From: Porphyra umbilicalis
Lineage: Eukaryota > Rhodophyta > Bangiophyceae > Bangiales > Bangiaceae
NCBI GenBank assembly: GCA_002049455.2
Contig: KV918993.1
Coordinates: 62,001-126,000, forward strand
Length of the DNA: 64,000 nt
Direction: 5' to 3'
Shown: one piece after another, positions 9,201-18,801 of the stretch
Layout of the letters: each line of letters begins with the position of its first letter
How positions within the stretch are numbered: position 1 is the stretch's first letter
Notes under the pieces: model-generated
The model's database searches: none
Seen by the model: the letters and a program-made list of their open reading frames with translations, nothing else
Told to the model about the DNA's origin: nothing
Position numbers and translations under genes: made by a program

Positions 9201-11500
9201 CTTCTCACAAAACTTGCACGATTGGTCGGAGGGTCCGCCACCTCCAGCGGCTTCAAAGAGCGCCGCAGGCGCCGTCGCCCGGCCCCCCCCTCCCCGCCGC
9301 CCGCACGTTCGTCGGCAGTAGCGGTTTCGTCGGCGGCGGCGACGGCAGCGGTTGCCGCGGAGCCGGCGGCGGCGACCATGGCGGAGCGCGGGTCGCCGTC
9401 GGCCGCGGGGATGGAGCTGCGGTTGTGGCGACGGCAGCGGTGGTAGCGGCCGACCCGCCGACCCAGTCGGGCGGGTCTTGCTGGTGGCGAGCGGACCCCC
9501 CTAGCGGGGGAAGAGGACGGGCACCAACAGCAGCGCCAGCGGCGGTGGCCGACTTGCCCGCCACGACGGGCGGCCGGCCGGCCGACGGCTGGCCACCGTG
9601 AGCGGCGCCGCCGCCGCCCGCGGCGGCGGGGGCGGCGGCGGCCCCCCCCGCGGCGGTGGTGGCCCGCTGCCGTGCCCCGCTGGCACGCGGGAGGGTGGCG
9701 GCGGTCACCGACCGCCGGGCGGGCGTCCCGCCGCGGCGGCGGCGCCAGCGTTGACACCCTTGCGGCGGCGGCAGCCGCTGTCGACGGCGGCCAGGAGTGA
9801 CCGCGTCGGTGTCGGTGGCGGCGGCAGAGGCGGCAGCGGCGGCGGTGGCGGGTGTGGCCGGCGCGCGACGGCGCCCCGCGGTTGGAGGCCAGGCGGCCGT
9901 GACCGCCGCCCTCACCTGCGACGCGACCGCCCGCCGGTCGTGCGGGCGGCGGTCCCCGCCGGCTACAGGCCGCCGGATGTCGGTGAGTGGGGTCGGGGCG
10001 GTGCCCGCCGCGTGTCGGCGTCGGGCGCCGCCGGCGGGCCGGGCGCCTTTGACGAGGCCGACGGGGAGGCCGACGACTGTGGGTGCGGCCGTCGCGGCGG
10101 CGGCGGCGGTAGCGGCTGCACCGCGGGGGACGGCGCCGAAGCGGCGGCCGCGTCGGCCAATGCGGCCGAAGAACCAGAGGACGAGGCGCTGGCGCGCGGG
10201 TCGGCCGAGACGGGGGGAGGGGGCGTGCCGCCCCCCGGGGGGGTGGTGGGTTGGGGGGTTATGCGGCAGCCGCGCGCGGGCGGGCTGCCACTGGGCGACG
10301 CCGGCAGCCGTGAAGGGGGGGAGCTCTGTCGGGATGGGGGGGGGGACGCGCCCGTATCGTGGCCCCGCGGCGCCCCGGCGGGCCCTGACGGCGGGCCTTG
10401 CGCGCCCCCTGTGTCCGGAGGAATGCCAGACGGTGGCGGCGGCGGCGCGCCGGCCGGCCGGTTTGGGGCGCCCGCCGGCGGCGGCGGGGCGGTCGGCCCA
10501 CCGTCGGGCGGCCGGTTTGGGGGCGCAGGCCCCGGCGGCGGCGGGCGCGTCTGGGGCGCCGGTGGTCCCCGCGGTGGCCCGTCGGCCGGCGCCCCTGGCG
10601 ACGGCTGTGGCGGCGGTGGTGGGGGTGGCGGCGGGAGCGCCGGCGGCGCCCGCGCCGGCACGGTCGGCGGCGGCGCGCGTGACGGCGGCGGTGGGTTTGG
10701 GTCAACTGGGGGGGGCGGCCGCGTCTGTAGCGGTTTGCGGGATAGCGGCAGTGGCGGTGGCGGTGGCGGTGCGGGGCGTGGCGGCGGGCCCGGGGGGGTG
10801 GCGGGGGGCCCCCGCAGCCGTGGAGTGGTGGCGGTGGCGGCGGCGGCAGCTTTGGCGGCAGCGTTGCGGCTGGCGGGCGGGGCAAGTGGCGACGCTGCGA
10901 CGACGAGCGTGGAGACGGCAACGTCGAGCGGCGCAACCACCCCCCAACCCCGGGACGGGCCGGCCTAGAAATCGCAAGCGGTGGAGGGGGGGATGGCGTC
11001 GCCGTCGCCGCGTGGCGCCGGCGCTGCCCGCCGCCGCCGGGCAGGGTGGCGGCGCCTCGGCCGGCGGGTTCGCCGGGTGACGCCGCGGCGGCAACGGGCG
11101 AGGCTACGGCAGGGGCGAGCGGCAGGCCCCCCCCCCCCCACCATCGCGCGGCGGTCAAGGAGGCGCGCACGACTGGGGGGGGGGCGGCGTCGCCGGCGAA
11201 GCGTAGACCCCGGGCGGCGGGCGGGCGCCAGCGGCGGCAAGGGGCGGCGCCGCAGCGGCGGCCGCTGTTTGCGCGGCCGCAGGCCACAGGCGCCCCGCGC
11301 GGGGCGGCGCCGCGGCGGCCGACGGCGGTGGTGACTCGGCGGCAGTGCCTCGGCGCGGCCGGCCGCCGTCGGGCAACGGCGGGGCGACGGCGGCGGTGGC
11401 CGGCGGCAAGGTGGTGGGCTGCACCGGTGGCGCGGCGGCGGCGGGTTGCGCCGCCCCAACACGTCCCCCTGGTGTTGTTGGTCGCGTGTCAGTCTTTGAT
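9201..11500. other. Gly-rich/Pro-rich low-complexity block, strand uncertain
   Basis: Very GC-rich. On plus it reads as Gly-rich protein with GGRFG-like repeats (about 9598-10968). On minus, 9963-10940 reads as a clean 325-residue Pro-rich protein with PPPPP tracts and PPNRP motifs, like a hydroxyproline-rich or FH1-type linker. Each strand's reading is the other's shadow, and the sequence alone does not decide. No catalytic or binding domain was seen. It may be a captured host gene fragment inside the 10-kb element. Confidence 0.3.
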
Positions 11501-11761
11501 TGGCACAAAATTGGATCAACAAATCTGCATCCGCCAAATAGTACTGAAGCATATGCCCAAAATCAGTAGAAAATATTTTGCACAGATTGTGCGAGAAACC
11601 GAACAAACCGGTTAGCTATCCGGATGCATATCCGCCGCTGAAGTGCTCCCGTGGTGCTACCGTCTGCGACACATTTAGCCTCCCTGCGCGACTCTCTGGC
11701 GACACTCTGTCGTATTGTGTCACCATTGTGTCGCTCATGAGGAACCAAAGTGTCACCTTGG

Positions 11762-13165
11762 TCACGACCGCCGACGATTGCGTGAGAACCGCTGGCGCGG
11801 CGTGGCTGCGGTGCCCGCCGCGGGGCCGGCCGGCACCATCCCACCGGCGGCCCCGCCGGCGGCGGCGCCCCCCCCACCGCCCCCACCGCCGCCGCCGCCG
11901 CCGCCGCCGCCACCCCCGTGACAGCCGACCGTCGATGAGCGGCGGCCGGAGCGGCCGCCCGCCCCCGCCCCCGCCCCCGCCGCGGAGCGGGTCACGATGG
12001 AGCCGCTCGCCAAAAAGACGGCCGGTTCGGGGGCGCTCCCCCCCCCCCCCGGCACGTCCGACCGGTAGAGCAGCACCACCCCCGACCGCAGCTCTGCATA
12101 AGCAGCGTACGCCTTGGCCCCCCGCCCGCCGCCAGTCGCCGCACTCGCCGCCGCCGTCGCGGCGGCGGCGGCGCCGCCAAACCAGCCCCGCTGCGACGGC
12201 GGCGCCGGCGTTGCGGCCGTGGCGGCGGCCGCAGCGGCGGCGGCCGCGGCGGCGGCCGCCGCCGCCGCAGGCGGCCCCACCCCGGGCGCCGCCGCCTCGG
12301 CGTCGAGGCGCAGCACCGTCACGTCTGCCGCCGCGTCGGCGGGGAGGCGGGCCACGAGCGCCAGCGGGAGCACCCCCGTCGGCGTCACGAGGGGGGGCGG
12401 CGGCGGCCGTCCCGCGGCGGCGGCGACCGCCCCCGCCGGCGACGTGGCCGCCGCCGCCTTGGCGTCGGCGGCTCCGTCGGGGGGCTCCCCGCCGCCGCCC
12501 TTGGCCGAGGCGCCCCGCTTGGCGTCGGACGCCGCGGAGCGGCTCGACTCGCGCGACGCGCGCCAGCCGCCGCGCTCGGCGGGGGCGGCCTTGGCGTCGG
12601 CGCCGCCGCCGCCGCGGTCCCGCTGCCGCTCCCGCCCGCGCCCCCGATCCCGCTCCCGGTCGCCCGCGCCCGCAGAGCCGCTGAGGTGCCCGAGCGGCAG
12701 CGACACGGACCACGTGCGGCGGCGGCCATTGCCGGGCTTGTCCGTCCCGGGCGGCAGCAGCAGCCGCAACGCCGACCACGCGCGCTCCCCAGACGTGCGC
12801 GGGGGGGGCTGCAGCGCGCGGGGGGTGGGCGGCGTCCGCTCCGCCCGCCCGGGCAGCGGGGAGGCGCTGGCCACCGCCAGGGGCGCCGCCGCCGCGACCT
12901 GGGCCACCGGCGACCGCTGCGTCGGCAGCGCCGCGTCGGCCGACGCCGAAGCGCTGGCGGCGGCGGCGGCGGTGGCGGCGGCAGCGGCGGCGGTGGTGGC
13001 GGCGGCGGCGGCGGACGCGCTCCCCGCCCGCTCGGCTGTCGACACGGCCGCCGACGGCGCCACGTCCCCGTGCCCTTCGGCCGCGGCGCGCGCAGCCGCG
13101 GCCACCACGACGGCCGCCTGGGCTGCCGGCGGGGCGGCGCCAGCGGCGCGGTCGCTCATGGGCAT
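11762..13165 (-). CDS. Hypothetical Ala-rich protein with a possible PH-like strand pair
   Basis: An open frame of 467 codons from the ATG at 13165 (an upstream in-frame ATG exists at 13360). Long alanine tracts alternate with less biased segments: RAWSALRLLLPPGTDKPG, a charged Arg/Asp/Glu stretch, VTPTGVLPLALVARLPADA, and YAELRSGVVLLYRSDVPG followed by PAVFLASGSIV. The last resembles the first strands of a PH domain, but only weakly. The beginning of the gene (about the first 60 codons plus the 5' flank) is duplicated in inverted orientation at 13509-13960. It lies inside the 10-kb element, so it may be captured cargo. Function unknown; an antisense Ala-rich frame also exists. Confidence 0.35.
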   Translation of the reverse strand: MPMSDRAAGAAPPAAQAAVVVAAAARAAAEGHGDVAPSAAVSTAERAGSASAAAAATTAAAAAATAAAAASASASADAALPTQRSPVAQVAAAAPLAVASASPLPGRAERTPPTPRALQPPPRTSGERAWSALRLLLPPGTDKPGNGRRRTWSVSLPLGHLSGSAGAGDRERDRGRGRERQRDRGGGGADAKAAPAERGGWRASRESSRSAASDAKRGASAKGGGGEPPDGAADAKAAAATSPAGAVAAAAGRPPPPPLVTPTGVLPLALVARLPADAAADVTVLRLDAEAAAPGVGPPAAAAAAAAAAAAAAAATAATPAPPSQRGWFGGAAAAATAAASAATGGGRGAKAYAAYAELRSGVVLLYRSDVPGGGGSAPEPAVFLASGSIVTRSAAGAGAGAGGRSGRRSSTVGCHGGGGGGGGGGGGGGGGGAAAGGAAGGMVPAGPAAGTAATPRQRFSRNRRRS

Positions 13166-13960
13166 GCCGGCAGCGGTAGACCGGCAGCCGGCACCCAGTA
13201 TAGGCGCCGCCGTTCGCTGCCCCCCACCCCGCCACATGGCATGTGTGACCGTTTTATCGCGTGAATGCGAGGTCCCCCTGAGCAATGAGGATGCTACAAT
13301 GGCTTCAAATCGGGTGATAAATTGAACATGAGCAGCACAAGGCGCGGAAAGTGGCCCCATCGCAATGGCGTCAGGAGAGGGATTTGGATCTAAATCGTTT
13401 GCAACTCTACCGCCTCTCAGGCGCTGGAAACAGCCCCCACGATCTATTCTAGATGTTTAATCTCTAGAATAGAACGTGGGTCCGTTTCTCTTGAGATACT
13501 ACACGGCCGTTTCCAACGCCTGAGAGGGGGTAGAGTTGCAAACGATTTAGATCCAAATCCCCCTCCTGACGCCATTGCGATGGGGCCACTTTCCGCGCCT
13601 TGTGCTGCTCATGTTCAATTTATCACCCGATTTGAAGCCATTGTAGCATCCTCATTGCTCAGGGGGACCTCGCATTCACGCGATAAAACGGTCACACATG
13701 CCATGTGGCGGGGCGGGGGGCAGCGAACGGTGGCGCCTATACTGGGCGCCGGCTGCCGGTCTACCGCTGCCGGCATGCCCATGAGCGACCGCGCCGCTGG
13801 CGCCGCCCCGCCGGCAGCCCAGGCGACCGTCGTGGTGGCCGCGGCTGCGCGCGCGCCGGCCGAAAGGCACGGGGACGTGGCGCCGTCGGCGGCCGTGTCG
13901 ACAGCCGAGCGGGCGGGGAGCGCCTCCGCCGCCGCCGCTGCCACTACCGCCGCCGCCGGC
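12980..13960. repeat. Inner palindrome around 13470
   Basis: Arms 12980-13431 and 13509-13960 are inverted copies with only scattered differences. The spacer of about 77 bases consists almost entirely of the second copy of the MITE-like palindrome (13427-13506). The right arm ends where the Ala-codon repeats of the left arm begin to diverge. Confidence 0.85.
13427..13506. mobile_element. MITE-like short palindrome, copy 2
   Basis: Inverted relative to the copy at 6705-6783, with the same TCTAGA...TCTAGA core and the same CCCACG and GAAAC arms, about 88% identical by eye. It sits exactly at the centre of the inner palindrome. Confidence 0.6.
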
Positions 13961-14990
13961 TGCCAAGCCGCGTCACGCAGGGCGGTGCCGGGGGGGGCCG
14001 CCCCGTCGGTCGCGGCGGGGGGGAGAGACGTAGCGTCGGCACCCCCCCCGCCAGCTCCCGATGGCCACCGGCACAGGGCGCCGCGGCCAGTGGTGCGCGT
14101 CGCCGCAGTGGCGGATTGGAGTGAGGCAGCCTATGCGTGTCACGCCGCGGTACCCCCCCCCCACTAGCACGGGCCACCACGCGGTCGCCGTCGGCGGCGG
14201 CGGAGATCGCGGCGGCCGCTGCCGCTACCTCCCCACCCACCGACCACCGCGCCGCGCGCTGCGCCGTGCCGCAGAGGGGAGATATCCGGTAGGCAGTGAC
14301 GGGGCTGGACGGCGCAGCGTCGCTAGCACCGCGCCCACTGGTGGCCCCAGCGGGTGGCAGTATGATCGTCGCCCCCGTTGCGGGCGCCGCGGCGATACCC
14401 GCCTCCACCAAAGCCGGGGACCGCCACGCCGCCGGTGCCTCCGTGCTGGTGCTCGCGGGCGCGGGTGCAGCAGCGGCGGCTTTTTCCGCGTCTGTAAACG
14501 GGTGAGGATAAGCCTCGTCACCGTCAGCGGCAGTGGCGGCGGCCCAGTCTACGGGGATTGCTGCACCGCCGCCGCCCCCACCGTGGTTCCAAGCACGGAT
14601 TAAACTTGCCTGGCCCACTTCTTAGGGTGGCCGCCCAGCAGGCGGAAGACGGGCAGGGTGACCCAGGGGCGGTCGCCGCCGCTCCGCGAAACCCCCGCTG
14701 AGGTGCTGTGTTCCCGCGCAGTGCTGGGGCCGGTGAGGAGGCGGCAGGGAAGGGTACGTGCCCTGACGCCTCCCACGCATCCGCCCTCCCCGGTGCCGTG
14801 GTGCTGACAGCAGCGGTGGCGGCCGGACCGCTCGCTGCATCGCGGCTATCGACGCCGCGTGCAGGGGCGCATGTTGCCGCGCCGCCGTCGCCGTACCGAC
14901 GTCGGCCGTAGTTGCCAGCAGGACAATGGGCGGCTGTGATGGCAGCAGCAGCGGGCACCGCAGCCACGCCGCGGCAGCGGTTCTCACGCA
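13961..14990. other. Interior of the 10-kb element, no gene recognised
   Basis: GC-rich, with several overlapping frames on both strands and no domain. At 14955-15000 there is an inverted match to 11775-11823 (GCGTGAGAACCGCTG and GCGGCGTGGCTGCGGTGCCC), so a short segment at the arm boundary also occurs in the middle of the element. Confidence 0.4.
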
Positions 14991-16774
14991 ATGCTCGCAT
15001 GTGCGGAAAAGCACTGTTGCTGGATACATATCGGTGCAAAACAGCATGTTGGTGTGAGTTTCAGTCCATTCTGACTGTATAGGCGTGATCAGGGACGTCA
15101 CTTTACCCAGAGGACATGATGAAGTCAAGGGCCGCACGACTTTTGTTTTTGACACCCTACTGTCCCAAGACGTGTTGCCCTTGCCCACTCGGCATGTCCA
15201 TGGCATCCTCCGCGTTTTAGCAGACGTCCGACCCGAAAATAACACCACGTCAAAATTAACCGAAGAGCTGAAGTAGGATGGAGGACAATCCCTGGTCACG
15301 TCTGTGTGCTCAGAATAGTACCACAAGGGCTCCTTCATGCTCATATGACACCCTACCTGCTGCCCTTCACGCGTGCCCCGCGACCGATGTGAACTTGAAA
15401 CGAAGTTGGTCTGAGTGAATCTTGTAGAATACTCTAATCAGGTCCAGTGGTCAAAAGTTATCTATTCAACGTCGAGACGATGTGCAGCCTGAGTACAGCA
15501 CGACACAACCGCAGCTCCTTGCATGCAACTACCATTGAGAGGCCTCAGAACGCTTGACGCCTGACCGACACGGCTCCCAAGGCAGTGACCGTGCCACGAG
15601 ACTTCAGTAACATACGTCCAGTGAAAGCTGTCATCTGGACAGTATCTGATTGTCTGTTGATGGTCGCTTTTCGGCCGATTAGCTACATCCTCTGGCGCAG
15701 GATCTTCCCATGGGCCCCGTCAATCCGAGACGAGGGTCACTGCCCGCACGCCGCCATGGTCTCACAGCTCTCCCCTCCCGATCCTCGTATACGAGCAAGT
15801 GATAGCTCATACGTTCGCACAATGGGGGAAGGACCTAGGTGGGGTACACACGTGAGTGGAAGTAGCATGAGGTCACCGTTGTCGTGCTAGCCGTTGCGGC
15901 GGTAGCCAGCCTTGGGGGATGTATTTGGCGACCTGCTGTGGAATGCTCCGGTGGCCCGGACCACCGCTGTGCGCGTGCCAGCGAGAATAACTAGGAGCTC
16001 GTTGCTGGAGTGTCCCGGATTGTACGTCAAAGCAGTGCCAACACTGGCCATTCCAATGGATCATGTGCGTTTTTCTGGCACTGCCCCATCTTGTGGATAC
16101 CGAATGTGCCTTCTGTTCCTGCCTATAGCGATTCCGATAGCTTTTTGTTAGAAGCAGCTCTGCGGCCGGTCTCCCATACTGTACTCTGTTCTTTCTGACC
16201 AGCTGGAAACAATACGGGTATTCTATCTTCGCGCGTCTCATCTTGTCCAGCAGGACCTCCTTGGCAGATGACACGTCGGCAGCGGCCGGGTGGGCGGCCA
16301 GGAAGGAAAACACACAAAACGAGAAACACTTGTAGTGGCGACAGGCTGTCAGCGGGGAGAAGGGCAGGGACGGCCGCGGTAGCCGAGGAGTGGGGTGCGG
16401 TGCGGCACTGACACAGCACTGGTGGGGCGATGGTATCGGCCACGTGAGCTCCTCTGCACGTGTCAGGCCAGTGTGCGTCGAAATTGACGACCCGCCCACA
16501 ATGCCAATTTGCGCCCCCGAGCCCCCCTAGCACGCTGCTGAGCTCCCCCCGACCCCCGACCAAACCCCCCCCCAGCCCGGCCTCCAACCCCCCCCCCAAC
16601 CCCCCCACCAGCACCCCCCCCAGCACCCCCCCCAGCACCCCCCTAGTCCCTCGAGTCCCCCCCCCCGCCCCTACACCGCCCCAGAGAGCCCCCACGGTCT
16701 CTTGTAGCCCCACCCACGATCTCTTGTAGCCCACGTGTCATCGTGGGTCGTTTTTTTTCGAGATACGACCCCGA
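14991..16774 (-). repeat. Right arm of the 10-kb element
   Basis: Inverted copy of 6783-8549. The C-rich mirror of the G tract is at 16540-16690. The mirrored subterminal motif TGTAGCCCACG is at 16725-16740. Confidence 0.85.
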
Positions 16775-16949
16775 GAGCGACGCAGTGGGTGGGGACGGGC
16801 AGGCGAGCCGCACTGGCAGACACGGCTGCACGTGCAACCGGACACCTGGTGGAGCACCGACACGACCAGCCGCGCGGGGGACCCGATCCTGCCTGGGGAC
16901 AGCGAGCAGCAGTCAGTCTGCGAATGGGTGCTGGCAACTGCAGCTGCAG

Positions 16950-17790
16950 CTGCAGCGGATGCACAACCAGCGCCATGGCTGTTACTCTGCTCACGTCGCG
17001 CAAAGCAGTCGCCCCGCTATGATGTTGCGCACGAAGGGCTGTTCTTGATTGCAGCATTCCCGCCCGTACAAGCACAACTGTCTCGCCAAAGGGCCCATCT
17101 CTCTTTCTGCGAGCCTTTTGCACTAGACTTGCTGTTCACAAGTTCCCAGTCTTGCTCGCTTCGATGACGTCTCCAAGTCTGCCATGCTCTCCTCAGCTTT
17201 CTCGCACCTATGTTGTCTCCGGAGTGTGAACGGCTGCTTCAGAGTCGCCCATTGGTTGAGCTGTCAGACACAAAAAACCGCTGGCCCTCGCTTGTCGTGC
17301 TGTCGCTGGGGTCGCGGTTACACAGGTTCGTCCCGGCCCTCTCGAATATACAGGGAGGATTGCGCGGCACGCCTCTTTCCGGAAGAGGAGTACCGGCTGG
17401 AAGGGAGGGGGGCGAGTGCTCCTACCAGCCACCTGCTATCGAGCTTGCGTGTGGACGTACAGCCATCATGCACGACGTACAGCCGTTCTCCCAAAAATCC
17501 ACCACTCCAATAGTTGCAAAATAGTTCCAAATCGGCCTCTGCGACCTCGCAGAGGCCGATTTGGAACTCTTTTGCAACAGTTGGAGTGCAGGGCTTCTGG
17601 GAGAACGGCTGTAAGGAGTGGAACACTGGGAGTTGACCCAACGGTGGCCTGCCTTCCTCTGCAGTAGACAACAACAACCACAGTAGCCGTCCACGATCAT
17701 GAGGCCGGGTTAGCGCGAGAGAGTGGTCACGTCCCTCGGCTGTTGTAAAGACGGGCCCCAACTCACCCGTACACGCGAGTAGAGTTGCTA
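16950..17790 (+). repeat. 850-bp repeat, left copy
   Basis: Inverted, diverged copy (roughly 80-85% by eye) of 31760-32650. Conserved frames such as GLFLI.AF.PVQAQL occur in both copies, but nothing identifies a protein. It contains the foldback hairpin at 17480-17611. Confidence 0.7.
17480..17611. repeat. Foldback hairpin inside the 850-bp repeat
   Basis: A near-perfect 132-base inverted repeat starting CAGCCGTTCTCCCA and ending with its complement, centred on CTCTGCGACCTCGCAGAG at about 17545. The inner 33 base pairs have a 2-base loop and only one or two mismatches. The other copy (31943-32119) has extra sequence at the centre. Confidence 0.85.
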
Positions 17791-18402
17791 AACGCGCCCC
17801 GATTTTGGGGGCGTGGTGTCATCCAGCCCCAGTAAGCGCCCGACAGCGCCCTAAACACACCGAAGAGCGCCCCAAAGAGCCTTAAGCGCCCATATGAATT
17901 CAGTATGAATCACGCACTAAAAAAAGAGAAGTACAGAAGTGGTGCCCGTGGCTGCTCTCTCAAGTATCATGTAAGAGAGAGGTGCGCCTGGAACTCTGTT
18001 CCACGGCCGATGGAGGAAGCCAGGTCCGATGATAAACTACCCTATTCGCATTCCGGAGCGGTTAGGGATCGATCCCTCATCCTTCCGATGCAGTACTGTG
18101 CAGCTCCGCTTTCTTTCGTACTGACAGTCATTCGTGGCCCCGACGCTCCACGCGACATCTGTGGGCGTGCCATGCATATGCGGGCAGTCGTCACGGCCCT
18201 ACGGGAAGTTTCGAATAAAAAAAGCTCTACATCCTAAGAACGGGCCAATCAGTATCGCGCATTTGCTCCTGCGACCCAGCCGGGATCACCTCGGATGGGC
18301 TTGAAGACCTGACTCGGATCAAAGGGTGTTTCACTGCAGCACACATCACCGTGAGTGGCCAGAGTATCAGCTGTAAACTGTAAGCTGTTCAGATGTCAGA
18401 TC
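17791..18402. other. No gene recognised
   Basis: Moderate-GC sequence between the 850-bp repeat and element A. It contains a small palindrome GCGCCCCGATTTTGGGGGCG at about 17796. No conserved coding motif. Confidence 0.4.
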
Positions 18403-18452
18403 CAATTTGATGTAGCCCACGAGGGTTCAATTTGATGTAGCCCACGAGGGTT
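18403..18452 (+). repeat. Two perfect 25-bp direct repeats at the head of element A
   Basis: 18403-18427 and 18428-18452 are identical and adjacent. Each contains TGTAGCCCACGAGGG. The 11-base core TGTAGCCCACG is identical to a subterminal motif of the 10-kb element (16725-16740, inverted at 6818-6831). Likely subterminal transposase-binding sites. Confidence 0.6.
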
Positions 18453-18801
18453 GCCTCGTGGAAGTGCATTTGAAAAAGTAGCCCTCAAGGAATGTCAGGT
18501 AATGCAGTGCCATACGAACTCAAAGCCGTCGCCGCCGTCGTGCCTGGCAACCCAAAGTCGCTCCTCATCGGCGACCGCTGCCGATCGACCGCTACCATCT
18601 GTCCGCCACTGGCACCGTCTCTGCTTGGCCATCGCACTCAAGACCGTTTTGCCACCACCATCCCCACCACTCGCACAATCACCATCATCCCCACCATCCT
18701 TACCGCTCGGTGACCTCCAAGCCCGGGGACCTGGGGACTGGCGAGCGTTTCCCCCGGAGGCGGCGACGCGACCATCACCAGCGGAATAACTCAAGCCTAC
18801 A

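Larger units (their letters stand above)
6783..16774. mobile_element. About 10-kb element with 1.77-kb terminal inverted repeats (no transposase seen)
   Basis: The left arm 6783-8549 and right arm 14991-16774 are inverted copies, roughly 95% identical by eye. Both outer ends read CGGGG(T/C)(T/C)GTATCTCGAAAA inward, then subterminal GTGGGCTACAAGAGATCGTGGG-type repeats, then a G-rich tract. No transposase motif occurs inside. The interior is GC-rich sequence resembling the host genes. Interpretation: a large non-autonomous DNA transposon or foldback element with captured host DNA, possibly mobilised by the Plavaka-like transposases nearby with which it shares short subterminal motifs. Target-site duplications could not be identified. 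Confidence 0.55.
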
